14,832 nt of DNA, taken from contig CAYFOM010000062.1 in NCBI GenBank assembly GCA_964344765.1, positions 1-14,832 of the forward strand, read 5' to 3'. Below are positions 1-7,952 of this stretch, one piece after another (position 1 is the first letter of the stretch; each line of letters starts with the position of its first letter). The position numbers were made by a program, and so were the translations under genes. Source of the DNA: JACNIZ01 sp964344765 (lineage in GTDB: Bacteria > Planctomycetota > UBA1135). The notes under the pieces were generated by a model. That model made no database searches. It was not told the DNA's origin and was given only the letters and a program-made list of their open reading frames with translations.

Positions 1-87
1 TTTTCCAAATATGTCGTTTGAATAGGCGTTGTTCCTTTACAACGGTTCGATTGTCTACATTTCTTTGTTTCATTCATCGCAACCTAA

Positions 88-1176
88 ATGAGAATGAATT
101 TGCTAATTGCTGGGATGGTGTGCGCTTTTGCAGCACTGACTCCGTCCTTAACTTCACAGGAATCCAAAATCGTAGAAGCTTGTAAGCAACGGGTTCAAGA
201 ATTGAACGCCGATGCAAATACCCCAACGTTTGCTTTCACTTACTTGTGTGATAAACGTCTTGCTGTGGTTTACCCACAAGGTCATGACTTAAAGTTGTTC
301 TTGCCCACATTGGGCGGGGCGGCCACCAAAACCATTGCATTGGAAGATGCTTTTCAGCCGGTTTTCAATTGGTTGGATAGCGATTACATGCAGCCGACGT
401 CGGCCCAGCCGGTCGAAGCGGCCGCGAAGAAAGAAGAAGTCATCGCACCCGAGTTGGTGCTGCTGATCGTCGATCATTTGGAGCATCGCGAGCACTTCAA
501 CATTCGCTATACCGACGGCGTTCTGCTCGACGACATGGTGATGCATTATTTGAAGCCGCTGGAGCATGAAGATTGCATCGGCGTTCCTTGTGCGCATCCG
601 GGCTCTTGCGGCGGTACGACTACTTGCGCGTGGGAAATCCACGTGCCGCTTTGCGAGTTGGTCAACCGCGGCGCGGCCGAGCTGATGGAGCGTAAATACG
701 GCGATTTGCCGCCGGCGCTGTTGGGCATGGCGGAAATCGTCGAGGTTGGCGTGACCGGTGGGCACTACGCGTATCGCCATTGGGGCGATCAACGCACCTT
801 GCTGCCGCACAGCGAACGCGACGGCTATATGGATGAATTTGGCGACATCTTGAAGCAGCGGTACGCCAAGAAGAAGCAGCGTCGGCCTTATTTGGTGGAC
901 TTGCTGCAGTGGCAAGGCGGGCACTTCAGCCCGGAAAAATATGCCGCCAGCTGGGGATTGGGGCAGACTTTGCTGGCTCACCTGAAAACGTCGGGCAAGG
1001 GCAAGAATCAGCGCACTTTGGGAGACTTACTGCAGGAGGTCGGCGAGTTGGAGGATGCGTCGGCTGAGCAAATGTTGGAAGTGATCTTGGAGTTCGATCC
1101 GAAGTTCGAATCCACCTTCCGCAAAAAAATCTCGTCGAAATATCGCAAAGATTTGAGCCGTTTGTTGTTCGACTGA
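88..1176 (+). CDS. Secreted protein of unknown function, possible degenerate gluzincin-like (HExxH to CELVN)
   Basis: I do not recognise a named family. The 362-residue product begins with a plausible signal peptide (hydrophobic residues about 4-18, possible cleavage near TSQ, residues 22-24). There is no clear Shine-Dalgarno before 88; a start at the in-frame ATG at 94 is equally possible. A five-cysteine patch (Cys163, 168, 174, 180, 189) fits an exported protein with disulfides or a bound metal. Residues 189-193 read CELVN, followed by LPPALLGMAEIVE with Glu216 and Glu219. This has the layout of the HELxH ... LPxWLxEGxAEYxE core of gluzincin-type metallopeptidases, but both histidines are replaced (inference; no search was run). 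The C-terminal part (ASWGLGQTLLAHL, then helical and Lys-rich) also resembles the region after that core. The gene has its own terminator and is not part of the nar operon. The first ~250 bases are AT-richer (45% GC in a counted 60-base line) than the middle (68% in 661-720). Confidence 0.8.
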   Translation: MRMNLLIAGMVCAFAALTPSLTSQESKIVEACKQRVQELNADANTPTFAFTYLCDKRLAVVYPQGHDLKLFLPTLGGAATKTIALEDAFQPVFNWLDSDYMQPTSAQPVEAAAKKEEVIAPELVLLIVDHLEHREHFNIRYTDGVLLDDMVMHYLKPLEHEDCIGVPCAHPGSCGGTTTCAWEIHVPLCELVNRGAAELMERKYGDLPPALLGMAEIVEVGVTGGHYAYRHWGDQRTLLPHSERDGYMDEFGDILKQRYAKKKQRRPYLVDLLQWQGGHFSPEKYAASWGLGQTLLAHLKTSGKGKNQRTLGDLLQEVGELEDASAEQMLEVILEFDPKFESTFRKKISSKYRKDLSRLLFD

Positions 1177-1200
1177 GTCCAACTGAATCCAGTTTATGGC

Positions 1201-1234
1201 ACGGGTGCATTCATCAGGATGCACCCGTTTTTTT
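1201..1234 (+). terminator. Intrinsic terminator after the secreted-protein gene
   Basis: A perfect 10-bp stem, ACGGGTGCAT (1201-1210) with ATGCACCCGT (1219-1228), has an 8-base loop and is followed by a run of seven T (1228-1234). It lies 25 bases after the stop codon at 1176. It insulates the nar operon from the upstream gene, so the operon needs its own promoter between 1235 and 1430. Confidence 0.93.
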
Positions 1235-1389
1235 GCGTTGCGATAGGGGATTAGGCGGATTGGGCGGCGCGGAGTGCATCTTGCAGAATGCAGTGGAGGG
1301 GTGTTTCAATCTAAGTCAATTTGCGCTTATTCCCCTGTAAATGGCTTGAGATAAAGGGTTTATAGGAAAACCGACTATTCGGTATGGGG

Positions 1390-1405
1390 TGGCACACGCC
1401 TTGCT
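1390..1405 (+). promoter_or_regulatory. Candidate sigma-54 (-24/-12) promoter of the cytochrome c/nar operon
   Basis: TGGCAC (1390-1395), five bases, then TTGCT (1401-1405) matches the sigma-54 consensus TGGCAC-N5-TTGCW with exact GG/GC spacing (GG 1391-1392, GC 1403-1404). Predicted initiation about 12 bases beyond the GC, near 1415, would fall just ahead of the Shine-Dalgarno at 1417. I found no convincing sigma-70 pair or FNR dyad (TTGAT-N4-ATCAA) between 1235 and 1430. A weak dyad TGCAT-N8-ATGCA at 1275-1292 lies about 125-140 bases upstream of the predicted start, a usual position for an enhancer-binding activator, but its arms are only 5 bp. The short consensus can occur by chance, so this remains a prediction. 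Confidence 0.5.
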
Positions 1406-1416
1406 TTACGCGCATT

Positions 1417-1421
1417 GGAGG
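1417..1421 (+). promoter_or_regulatory. Ribosome binding site selecting the TTG start at 1430
   Basis: GGAGG at 1417-1421 stands 8 bases before TTG at 1430. The further upstream in-frame TTG at 1415 would overlap this site and put charged and polar residues (EAHS) before the Arg-Lys of the signal peptide. The 1430 start gives a clean signal peptide beginning MRKL. Confidence 0.7.
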
Positions 1422-1429
1422 CACATTCC

Positions 1430-2254
1430 TTGCGCAAACTGATTTCCCCCTTGATTCCCTTGCTCCTGCTCTGCCCGACTGGCGGAGCCCAAGAGCCGGA
1501 CGCCGAGACGTTCTACAAGAGCTTCTGTGTGGCCTGTCACAACATCGGCGCTCCAGGCGCAATCGGCCCTGACCTTGCCGGTGTGACCGACCGCCAATCC
1601 CGCGAATGGTTGGTCAACTTCATGGTCGATCCAACCGGTGTGATCGCCAGCGGCGACCCTTACGCGCTGGAGCTACTGGCGGCATACAACAACGTGCCGA
1701 TGGCTCCCATTCCGGGCTTGGACCAGGCCATGGCCAACGCGCTGCTCGATTACATCGATTCGCAGACTGGCAAGGAGCCGGCTCCCACTCCGGTGGTCGA
1801 GACCGAGCCTTTCACTGCTGAAGAAATTCAGAGCGGCCGCGATTACTTCACCGGCGCCGCTGGCTTGGAAAACGGAGCTCCCGCCTGTTCGGCCTGCCAC
1901 ACCACCGCCAGCATCGGCGCGTGGGGGGGCGGGCGTTTGGGTCCGGACCTGACTCATGCCTACCAACGCATCGGCGGACGTCCGCAGTTGCAGGCTTGGT
2001 TGAGCATGCCGGCGTCGGCAGTGATGACGCCGATCTTCGTGAATCACCGCCTAACCAAAGACGAGATTCGCGACCTGACCGCATTCATGGAAGCCGAGCA
2101 TCAAGGCGGTGAGGACGAAGCGCCTCCCGTCACCGCTTCCTTCACTCTGGCCGGCTTGATTGTCGCCGGATTGCTACTCGCATTGTTCGGCGTGCTTTGG
2201 AAGAACCGCTATCGCGCCACCCGCATCCCCATGGTTGAAAAAGCCAAACGATGA
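1430..2254 (+). CDS. Membrane-anchored diheme cytochrome c of the nar operon (NarC-like)
   Basis: From the TTG start this is a 274-residue exported protein. A signal peptide (residues 1-20, Arg-Lys then a Leu-rich core, likely cleavage after GGA) is followed by two class I cytochrome c domains with heme motifs CVACH (33-37) and CSACH (153-157). Each has a downstream Met in a ligand-like context (NVPMAPIPG and AVMTPIF). A C-terminal hydrophobic helix (FTLAGLIVAGLLLALFGVLW) and basic tail anchor it, leaving the hemes in the periplasm. It overlaps narG by ATGA, so it belongs to the operon. In Thermus thermophilus the nar operon also begins with a membrane diheme cytochrome (NarC) needed for active, membrane-attached nitrate reductase; Nitrobacter nxr operons also start with a cytochrome c gene. 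The role here (assembly factor, or electron exchange with periplasmic carriers) is inferred from position. Family and topology are secure; orthology to NarC is not proven. Confidence 0.92.
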   Translation: MRKLISPLIPLLLLCPTGGAQEPDAETFYKSFCVACHNIGAPGAIGPDLAGVTDRQSREWLVNFMVDPTGVIASGDPYALELLAAYNNVPMAPIPGLDQAMANALLDYIDSQTGKEPAPTPVVETEPFTAEEIQSGRDYFTGAAGLENGAPACSACHTTASIGAWGGGRLGPDLTHAYQRIGGRPQLQAWLSMPASAVMTPIFVNHRLTKDEIRDLTAFMEAEHQGGEDEAPPVTASFTLAGLIVAGLLLALFGVLWKNRYRATRIPMVEKAKR

Positions 2255-5200
2255 ACACTGATAACTCCCTTCCTTGGATCCAAGATTCCGCCGAACCTGA
2301 AACGCGGGCTTGGGAAGAGTTCTACCGCAACCGTTGGCAGCATGACAAAGTCGTGCGCTCGACTCATGGTGTGAACTGCACCGGTTCTTGCTCGTGGGAA
2401 ATCCACGTCAAAGACGGCATCGTTACCTGGGAACTCCAGGCTACGGATTACCCGAAGATCGACAAGACGGTTCCGCCGCACGAACCTCGCGGTTGCCAGC
2501 GCGGCATTTCTTATTCGTGGTACTTGTACAGCCCGTTGCGGGTCAAGTACCCCTACGTGCGCGGTGCTTTGCTCGACTTCTGGCGTTCGGCAAAGACGGC
2601 TGCCAATGGTGACCCGGTTGCCGCTTGGGCTTCGATCCAAGCGGATCCGGAGAAACGCGCGCGTTATCAGCGGGCTCGCGGCAAGGGCGGCTTCCGTCGC
2701 ACCTCGTGGGATACGGCGAAGGAAATCATCGCTGCGTCGCAGGTGCACACGATTAAGGAATACGGCCCGGACCGCATCGCTGGTTTCTCGCCGATTCCGG
2801 CTATGTCGCAAGTCAGCTACGCGGCAGGTGCTCGCATGCTGCAGTTGATGGGCGGTTTGTCGCTGTCCTTCTATGACTGGTACTGCGACCTTCCATGCGC
2901 GTCGCCCGAGACTTGGGGCGAGCAGACCGACGTCAACGAATCGGCCGACTGGTATCACGCCAAGATGCTGGCGGTCATGGGTTCGAACCTGAACATGACG
3001 CGTACGCCGGACGTGCACTTCGCTGCCGAGGCGCGCCATAACGGTTCGAAGATGGTCGTGTTCTCGCCCGACTTCAACCAGGTCGCGAAGTACGCGGATG
3101 AATGGGTATCGCTGAACGCCGGCCAGGATGGTGCTTGGTGGATGGCGGTGAACCATGTGATTCTCAAGGAATTCCACCACGAGAAGCAAACGCCGTACTT
3201 TATTGATTACTGCAAGAAGTACACCGATTCTCCTTACTTGGTGGAATTGACTGAACAGGATGGTTCCTGGGAAGCGGGGCAAATGCTGCGCGCCGGTCGC
3301 TTGGCCGAATACTCGGATGAGGAGCATGGAGAGTGGAAATTCCTCCAGTGGGATGCCGGCGATGACAAACCGAAGATGCCGATGGGTGCCTCCGGTCACC
3401 GCTGGGCCGAGAAAAAGGGTCAGTGGAACTTGTTGCAACAAGACGGTAAGGACGGCTCTGGTATCGACCCTGAATTGACCTTCTTGGAGGTGTGCGATGG
3501 CGTCAAACAGGTGCGCTTCGATGACTTCGCAGAGGGCGAATCCAAAATGCGCGGCGTGCCGGTACGCACCGTGCAAACCGCCGAAGGCCCGGTGACCGTC
3601 GCTACGGTTTATGACCTGCTGATGGCGCAATACGGCGTCAGCCGCGGCTTGGATGGCGACTACCCGAACAGCTATGACGATGATGCCGTCTACACTCCTG
3701 CCTGGGGTGAGCGCTACTGCGGAATCGATCGCTCCAACATCATCAAGTTCGCTCGCGAATGGGCTTCGACTGCTGAGCACACCAATGGTAAGTGTACGGT
3801 GATCATTGGTGCAGGTATCAACCACTGGTACCACGGCAACTTGATGTACCGCGCAGCGATTAACGCACTGATGTTCTGCGGATGTGTGGGTGTGAACGGC
3901 GGTGGATTGGCTCACTACGTCGGCCAAGAGAAACTGGCACCAGGTGAGCCTTGGGGCAACATTGCGTTCGCCAAGGATTGGGTCCCTGCAGTTCGCCTGC
4001 AGAATGCTCCATCGTGGCACTACGTCAACACCGACCAGTGGCGCTACGAAAAGAGCTTCCGTGATTATCACACGGTGCCGCCGAACCAACCTGAAGGCAG
4101 CATTGCCGAGGGTCACACCATGGACGTGCAAGTGCGCGCGGTCAAGAACGGCTGGATGCCCTTCTACCCGCAGTTTGACCGCAGTCCGATTAAGGTTGCC
4201 GAAGACGCACGCGCAGCTGGTGCCATGGATGAAGCGGGCATCGTGAACTACGTTGTCGACCAGCTGAAGAGTAAAGACCTTAAGTTTGCCGTCGAGAAGC
4301 CCGACCACGCCGAATGCTGGCCACGCGTTTGGTTCATCTGGCGGGGCAACGCGTTGATGAGCTCTGCGAAGGGTCACGAGTACTTCTTGGATCACTACCT
4401 CGGTACTCACAACAACAAGATCGCCGACGAGATTGCCGAGGGCAGTGTGAAGGCGGTTGAGTTCTTGAAGACCGCGCCGACCGGCAAGATGGACTTGGTT
4501 GTCGACTTGAACTTCCGCATGGATACGTCGGCGCTGTACTCGGACATCGTTCTGCCGGCCGCCACTTGGTACGAGAAGGACGATCTGAACACCACCGACA
4601 TGCACGCCTATGTGCACCCACTGTCGGAAGCCGTTCCGCCGTGCTGGGAATCAAAGTCCGACTGGGACATTTTCGGCGAAATCGCCAAAGAGTTCGCCAA
4701 GTTGGCAGAGACGCATCTTCCGGCTGAGGTCGAAGACGTCGTCGCCTCGCCACTGGCACACGACTCACCTGCAGAGATCGCGCAGCCTCAAATGCTCGAT
4801 TGGGATAAGGGGCAATGTGAAGCCGTACCTGGCAAAACTATGCCTGGCTTGAAGGTGGTCAAACGCGACTACAAGAACTTGTACGGAAAGTACATCGCCT
4901 ACGGACCCCTTGCTCGTGAAAACGGTATCGGTGCCCACGGTACTCATTACCACATCGACGATTTCTATGACGAAATGGTCGAGCATGGTCGGACTACCGA
5001 ATTTGAGGGCAAGAAGTACCCGTCGCTGTTAACCGGCAAAGATGCCTGCGATGCCATTCTCAACCTTGCTTCGGTAACCAACGGTGAACTCGCTTACCGC
5101 TCCTACAAGAACATGGAGGAGAAGATTGGCTTGCCGTTGGCTGATGAGTTGGCGGGCAAAACGCGCTCGGTGCGCATGTCTTTCGAGGACATTCAAGCGC

Positions 5201-5907
5201 AACCGCGGCGTCAGCACAACTCGCCGATGTGGTCGGCCAAGATCAATGATGGCCGCACCTACTCGCCGTTTAGCTACAACGTCGAACACATGGTGCCTTG
5301 GCGTACCCTAACGGGTCGTCAGCACTTCTACTTGGATCACCCCGGCTACATTCAGTTCGGTGAGCACGTGCCGACCTACAAGCCCAAGCCGTTGCCGGTG
5401 CAATACTCCGACATGCGTATGTCGGATGACAGCGGCATCGAAAAGGGCGACACGCTGTGCTTGAACTACTTGACGCCGCACGGCAAGTGGCACATCCACT
5501 CGACCTACGGCGACAACCATCGCATGACGACGTTGTCGCGAGGTGTGGAGCCGTTCTGGATGAACGATAAGGAAGCCGAATCGATCGGCATTAACGATAA
5601 CGACTGGGTAGAGGTGCACAACGACCACGGTGTCGTTGTCACTCGCGCGGCGGTTAGTGCGCGAATTCCGAAGGGGATTTGCATCATCTACCACTCGCCG
5701 GAACGGACTTACTCCGTGCCCAAATCGCCGTTGCGCGGCAAGCGTCGCGCAGGTGGCCACAACAGTCTGACTCGAACCAGACTGAAACCGAACCTGCTTG
5801 TCGGTGGCTACGGACAGTTCACGTACCACTTTAACTACTGGGGACCGATTGGGTGTAACCGTGACACCCACGTCTTGGTCCGCAAACTTCCCAAACTCAT
5901 CTGGTAG
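2251..5907 (+). CDS. narG: Respiratory nitrate reductase alpha subunit NarG (Mo-bisMGD)
   Basis: This is the catalytic subunit reducing nitrate to nitrite with two electrons. At 1218 residues it is close to E. coli NarG (1247). The N-terminal FS0 [4Fe-4S] ligands are His39, Cys43, Cys47 (HGVNCTGSC) and Cys82 (EPRGCQRG). Asp209 in SFYDWYCDLP corresponds to the molybdenum ligand Asp222 of E. coli, followed by ASPETWGEQTD typical of NarG. There is no twin-arginine signal, so the active site faces the cytoplasm; the N-terminus is about 11 residues shorter than in E. coli and lacks its vestigial Tat-like segment. The start ATG overlaps the cytochrome c stop (ATGA). Codons prefer C-ending Phe, Asn, Asp and Tyr forms, suggesting high expression. 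Nitrobacter-type cytoplasmic NxrA is related and cannot be excluded by sequence reading alone, but no nxrX gene lies between alpha and beta subunits. Confidence 0.98.
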   Translation: MNTDNSLPWIQDSAEPETRAWEEFYRNRWQHDKVVRSTHGVNCTGSCSWEIHVKDGIVTWELQATDYPKIDKTVPPHEPRGCQRGISYSWYLYSPLRVKYPYVRGALLDFWRSAKTAANGDPVAAWASIQADPEKRARYQRARGKGGFRRTSWDTAKEIIAASQVHTIKEYGPDRIAGFSPIPAMSQVSYAAGARMLQLMGGLSLSFYDWYCDLPCASPETWGEQTDVNESADWYHAKMLAVMGSNLNMTRTPDVHFAAEARHNGSKMVVFSPDFNQVAKYADEWVSLNAGQDGAWWMAVNHVILKEFHHEKQTPYFIDYCKKYTDSPYLVELTEQDGSWEAGQMLRAGRLAEYSDEEHGEWKFLQWDAGDDKPKMPMGASGHRWAEKKGQWNLLQQDGKDGSGIDPELTFLEVCDGVKQVRFDDFAEGESKMRGVPVRTVQTAEGPVTVATVYDLLMAQYGVSRGLDGDYPNSYDDDAVYTPAWGERYCGIDRSNIIKFAREWASTAEHTNGKCTVIIGAGINHWYHGNLMYRAAINALMFCGCVGVNGGGLAHYVGQEKLAPGEPWGNIAFAKDWVPAVRLQNAPSWHYVNTDQWRYEKSFRDYHTVPPNQPEGSIAEGHTMDVQVRAVKNGWMPFYPQFDRSPIKVAEDARAAGAMDEAGIVNYVVDQLKSKDLKFAVEKPDHAECWPRVWFIWRGNALMSSAKGHEYFLDHYLGTHNNKIADEIAEGSVKAVEFLKTAPTGKMDLVVDLNFRMDTSALYSDIVLPAATWYEKDDLNTTDMHAYVHPLSEAVPPCWESKSDWDIFGEIAKEFAKLAETHLPAEVEDVVASPLAHDSPAEIAQPQMLDWDKGQCEAVPGKTMPGLKVVKRDYKNLYGKYIAYGPLARENGIGAHGTHYHIDDFYDEMVEHGRTTEFEGKKYPSLLTGKDACDAILNLASVTNGELAYRSYKNMEEKIGLPLADELAGKTRSVRMSFEDIQAQPRRQHNSPMWSAKINDGRTYSPFSYNVEHMVPWRTLTGRQHFYLDHPGYIQFGEHVPTYKPKPLPVQYSDMRMSDDSGIEKGDTLCLNYLTPHGKWHIHSTYGDNHRMTTLSRGVEPFWMNDKEAESIGINDNDWVEVHNDHGVVVTRAAVSARIPKGICIIYHSPERTYSVPKSPLRGKRRAGGHNSLTRTRLKPNLLVGGYGQFTYHFNYWGPIGCNRDTHVLVRKLPKLIW

Positions 5908-5910
5908 GCA

Positions 5911-5917
5911 AAGGAGG
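5911..5917 (+). promoter_or_regulatory. Strong Shine-Dalgarno for narH
   Basis: AAGGAGG at 5911-5917 lies 8 bases before the narH ATG in the 18-base narG-narH gap. It is the strongest ribosome binding site I see in the operon. narG, narJ and narI instead rely on overlaps or near-contact with the preceding stop codon. Confidence 0.8.
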
Positions 5918-5925
5918 GAACATAA

Positions 5926-7413
5926 ATGGACGTCCGCTCACAAGTTTCGATGCTGTTCCACATGGACAAGTGCATCGGTTGCCACACCTGCAGCATTGCT
6001 TGCAAAAACATTTGGACCGACCGCAAAGGTACGGAGTACATGTGGTGGAACAACGTGGAGACGAAGCCGGGAACCGGTTATCCGACGCGTTGGGAAGACC
6101 AGGTGAACTACAAAGGTGGTTGGCACATGGTCGACGGCAAGTTGGAACTGCGTTCCACCAGCCGTAGCAAGATCATTCCGAACATCTTCCACAACCCGTC
6201 CATGCCGACCATGGACGATTACTACGAGCCGTGGACTTATAAGTACTCGGATCTGTTCGACGCGCCGGAGGGTGATGATCAGCCGACGGCGATGCCGATC
6301 TCGATGGTCACCGGTGAGTACATCGACGTAGAGTCCGGCCCGAACTGGGATGATGACTTCGGTGGTTCGCCGGTTTACGCCGAGAACGATCCGAACCTCG
6401 AAGGTCTGACGCCGGAGTTGCGCCAGCAGATGTTCGAGATCGAGCGCTTGGCCTTCTTCTACCTGCCGCGCATGTGCAACCATTGCCTTAACCCGGCATG
6501 TGTTGCTTCGTGCCCGTCGGGTGCGCTGTACAAGCGCGGCGAAGACGGTGTGGTGCTGGTCAACCAAAAGCGGTGTCGCGCCTGGCGCTCATGCGTGCCG
6601 GCTTGCCCGTACAAGAAGGTTTACTTCAACTGGTCGACCGGTAAGTCGGAGAAGTGCATTTTGTGCTACCCGCGCCTTGAGACCTCGAAGCCGCCGGCTT
6701 GCCACCACTCTTGCGTCGGCCGCATTCGTTACTTAGGCAACGTGCTCTACGATGCATCGCGCATCGAAGAGATGGCTAGCTGCCCGCCGGAACAACTGGT
6801 GATGAAGCAGCGCGAGTTGATTCTCGATCCGAACGATCCGGAGGTCATCGAAGCGGCGAAGAAGAACGGCATTCCGGATGACGTCATCGTCTCGGCGCAA
6901 AATTCGCCGACTTACCGCTTTGTCATGGACTGGGGATTGGGGCTGCCGTTGCATCCGGAGTTCCGCACTTTGCCGATGCTGTTCTACGTGCCGCCGCTAT
7001 CTCCGGTCCTTTCTTCGCGCAACGGCGACGCCACCCGCAACAACGGCGACGACCTGCTGCACGAAGTCGACGAAGCACGCGTGCCGATGCAGTACCTGGC
7101 CAACATCTTTGGCGCCGGTCACATCGAACCGGTTCGTTACGCGCTGCGCAAGCAATACGCGGTGCGGATGTGGCGCCGTCACAAGACGGTGGGGGATGTG
7201 GACGAGGCAACTGCCAAGGCCGCTCTCATCGAAGCCGATTGCTCGGTGGAGCAAGCCGAGGACATCTACAAGCTGACTTCTTTGGCGAAGTACGAAGAGC
7301 GTTTCATCATCCCGCCGACTCATCGCGAGCAAGCGATGGAGCTGCTGCATGATCCGATGGAGCGCAAGCAATCCACTGGTTTCGGCTTCAGTGAAGCCCC
7401 ATTGCGAGTTTAA
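5926..7413 (+). CDS. narH: Respiratory nitrate reductase beta subunit NarH (four Fe-S clusters)
   Basis: This subunit carries electrons from the NarI hemes to NarG. The 495-residue protein (E. coli 512) has all four cysteine groups with the same numbering as E. coli: Cys16/19/22/26; Cys184/187/192/196; Cys217, Trp220, Cys223, Cys227; and Cys244/247/259/263. Trp220 in place of the second cysteine of group III (CRAWRSC) is the family hallmark giving a [3Fe-4S] cluster. The segment KCILCYPRLE followed by CVGRIRYLG is typical of NarH/NxrB of the cytoplasmic type. There is no Tat signal, consistent with a cytoplasmic location. The gene has its own strong ribosome binding site 18 bases after narG, and the stop is 2 bases before the narJ start. 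Confidence 0.98.
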   Translation: MDVRSQVSMLFHMDKCIGCHTCSIACKNIWTDRKGTEYMWWNNVETKPGTGYPTRWEDQVNYKGGWHMVDGKLELRSTSRSKIIPNIFHNPSMPTMDDYYEPWTYKYSDLFDAPEGDDQPTAMPISMVTGEYIDVESGPNWDDDFGGSPVYAENDPNLEGLTPELRQQMFEIERLAFFYLPRMCNHCLNPACVASCPSGALYKRGEDGVVLVNQKRCRAWRSCVPACPYKKVYFNWSTGKSEKCILCYPRLETSKPPACHHSCVGRIRYLGNVLYDASRIEEMASCPPEQLVMKQRELILDPNDPEVIEAAKKNGIPDDVIVSAQNSPTYRFVMDWGLGLPLHPEFRTLPMLFYVPPLSPVLSSRNGDATRNNGDDLLHEVDEARVPMQYLANIFGAGHIEPVRYALRKQYAVRMWRRHKTVGDVDEATAKAALIEADCSVEQAEDIYKLTSLAKYEERFIIPPTHREQAMELLHDPMERKQSTGFGFSEAPLRV

Positions 7414-7415
7414 GC

Positions 7416-7952
7416 ATGGCCATTAACCAAAGCATTTACGGCCCGCTGTCGCGGCTGCTGGACTACCCCAAGGCTGGCTTCTGTGAAGCCGCCGAAGAGT
7501 GGGTAGCCCAGATCCGCGCCGAGTGCCCGGCCGCCGGTGAGGTGTTGGAGCCGTTCCAGGCTTACATCGCCGAGCACACCGCCGAGGAAATGGAGGAGCT
7601 GTACTGCGTGACCTTCGACAACAGCCAAACCGCTGCGTTGGAACTTGGTTGGCACGTTTACGGCGAAACCTACGACCGCGGCAACTTCCTCGTTGCAATG
7701 CGCGAGATGTTGCGCGAGCACGACATCCCTGAGAAGTCGGAATTGCCCGACCACCTGAGCTTGGTGTTGCAGGCGACCAGCCTGATCGATGAAGACAAAG
7801 CTCTGAAGCTCTCCGCCAACGTCATTAAGCCGGCGGTGCGCAAGATCTTGGTCAGCCTAGCCGCCGACCAAAACCCCTATGAACCGGTGTTGGATGCAGT
7901 GCTGCACATGATCCGTCACCACGCTCAGCAGTCCTACAACCACACAAAATAA
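7416..7952 (+). CDS. narJ: Nitrate reductase assembly chaperone NarJ
   Basis: This is a TorD/NarJ-type cytoplasmic chaperone that binds apo-NarG, promotes cofactor insertion and holds back membrane docking until NarGH is complete; it is not part of the final enzyme. Its 178 residues show the family pattern: LYCVTFD, then HVYGETYDRGNFLVAMREML, and the conserved ELPDHLSLVLQ (residues 109-119). It is shorter than E. coli NarJ (236), lacking the long C-terminal tail, which is common outside enterobacteria. The ATG follows the narH stop by 2 bases and no clear Shine-Dalgarno is seen, so translation is probably coupled. The TAA overlaps the narI ATG by one base (TAATG). Confidence 0.95.
   Translation: MAINQSIYGPLSRLLDYPKAGFCEAAEEWVAQIRAECPAAGEVLEPFQAYIAEHTAEEMEELYCVTFDNSQTAALELGWHVYGETYDRGNFLVAMREMLREHDIPEKSELPDHLSLVLQATSLIDEDKALKLSANVIKPAVRKILVSLAADQNPYEPVLDAVLHMIRHHAQQSYNHTK

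Noticed and set aside
629..644. A 16-base exact match between the secreted-protein gene and narG (2393-2408), both encoding WEIHV after a cysteine-rich segment
   Set aside because: The similarity does not extend beyond these bases and the surrounding cysteine spacing differs. Chance is the likelier explanation than a gene fragment.
1310..1385. Possible FNR box or sigma-70 promoter (TTTCAATCTAAGTCAA, TTGAGATAAAG)
   Set aside because: The halves are not symmetric to the TTGAT-N4-ATCAA consensus, and no -10 hexamer sits at proper spacing from the -35-like strings.
1415..1417. TTG at 1415 as the start of the cytochrome c
   Set aside because: It overlaps the GGAGG ribosome binding site, lies at the predicted transcript start, and adds a charged segment before the signal peptide.
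2209..4617. An 802-codon open frame on the minus strand opposite narG
   Set aside because: It lies entirely antisense to an unmistakable NarG and its translation resembles no protein family. C-ending codon preference on the sense strand suppresses stops in that frame.
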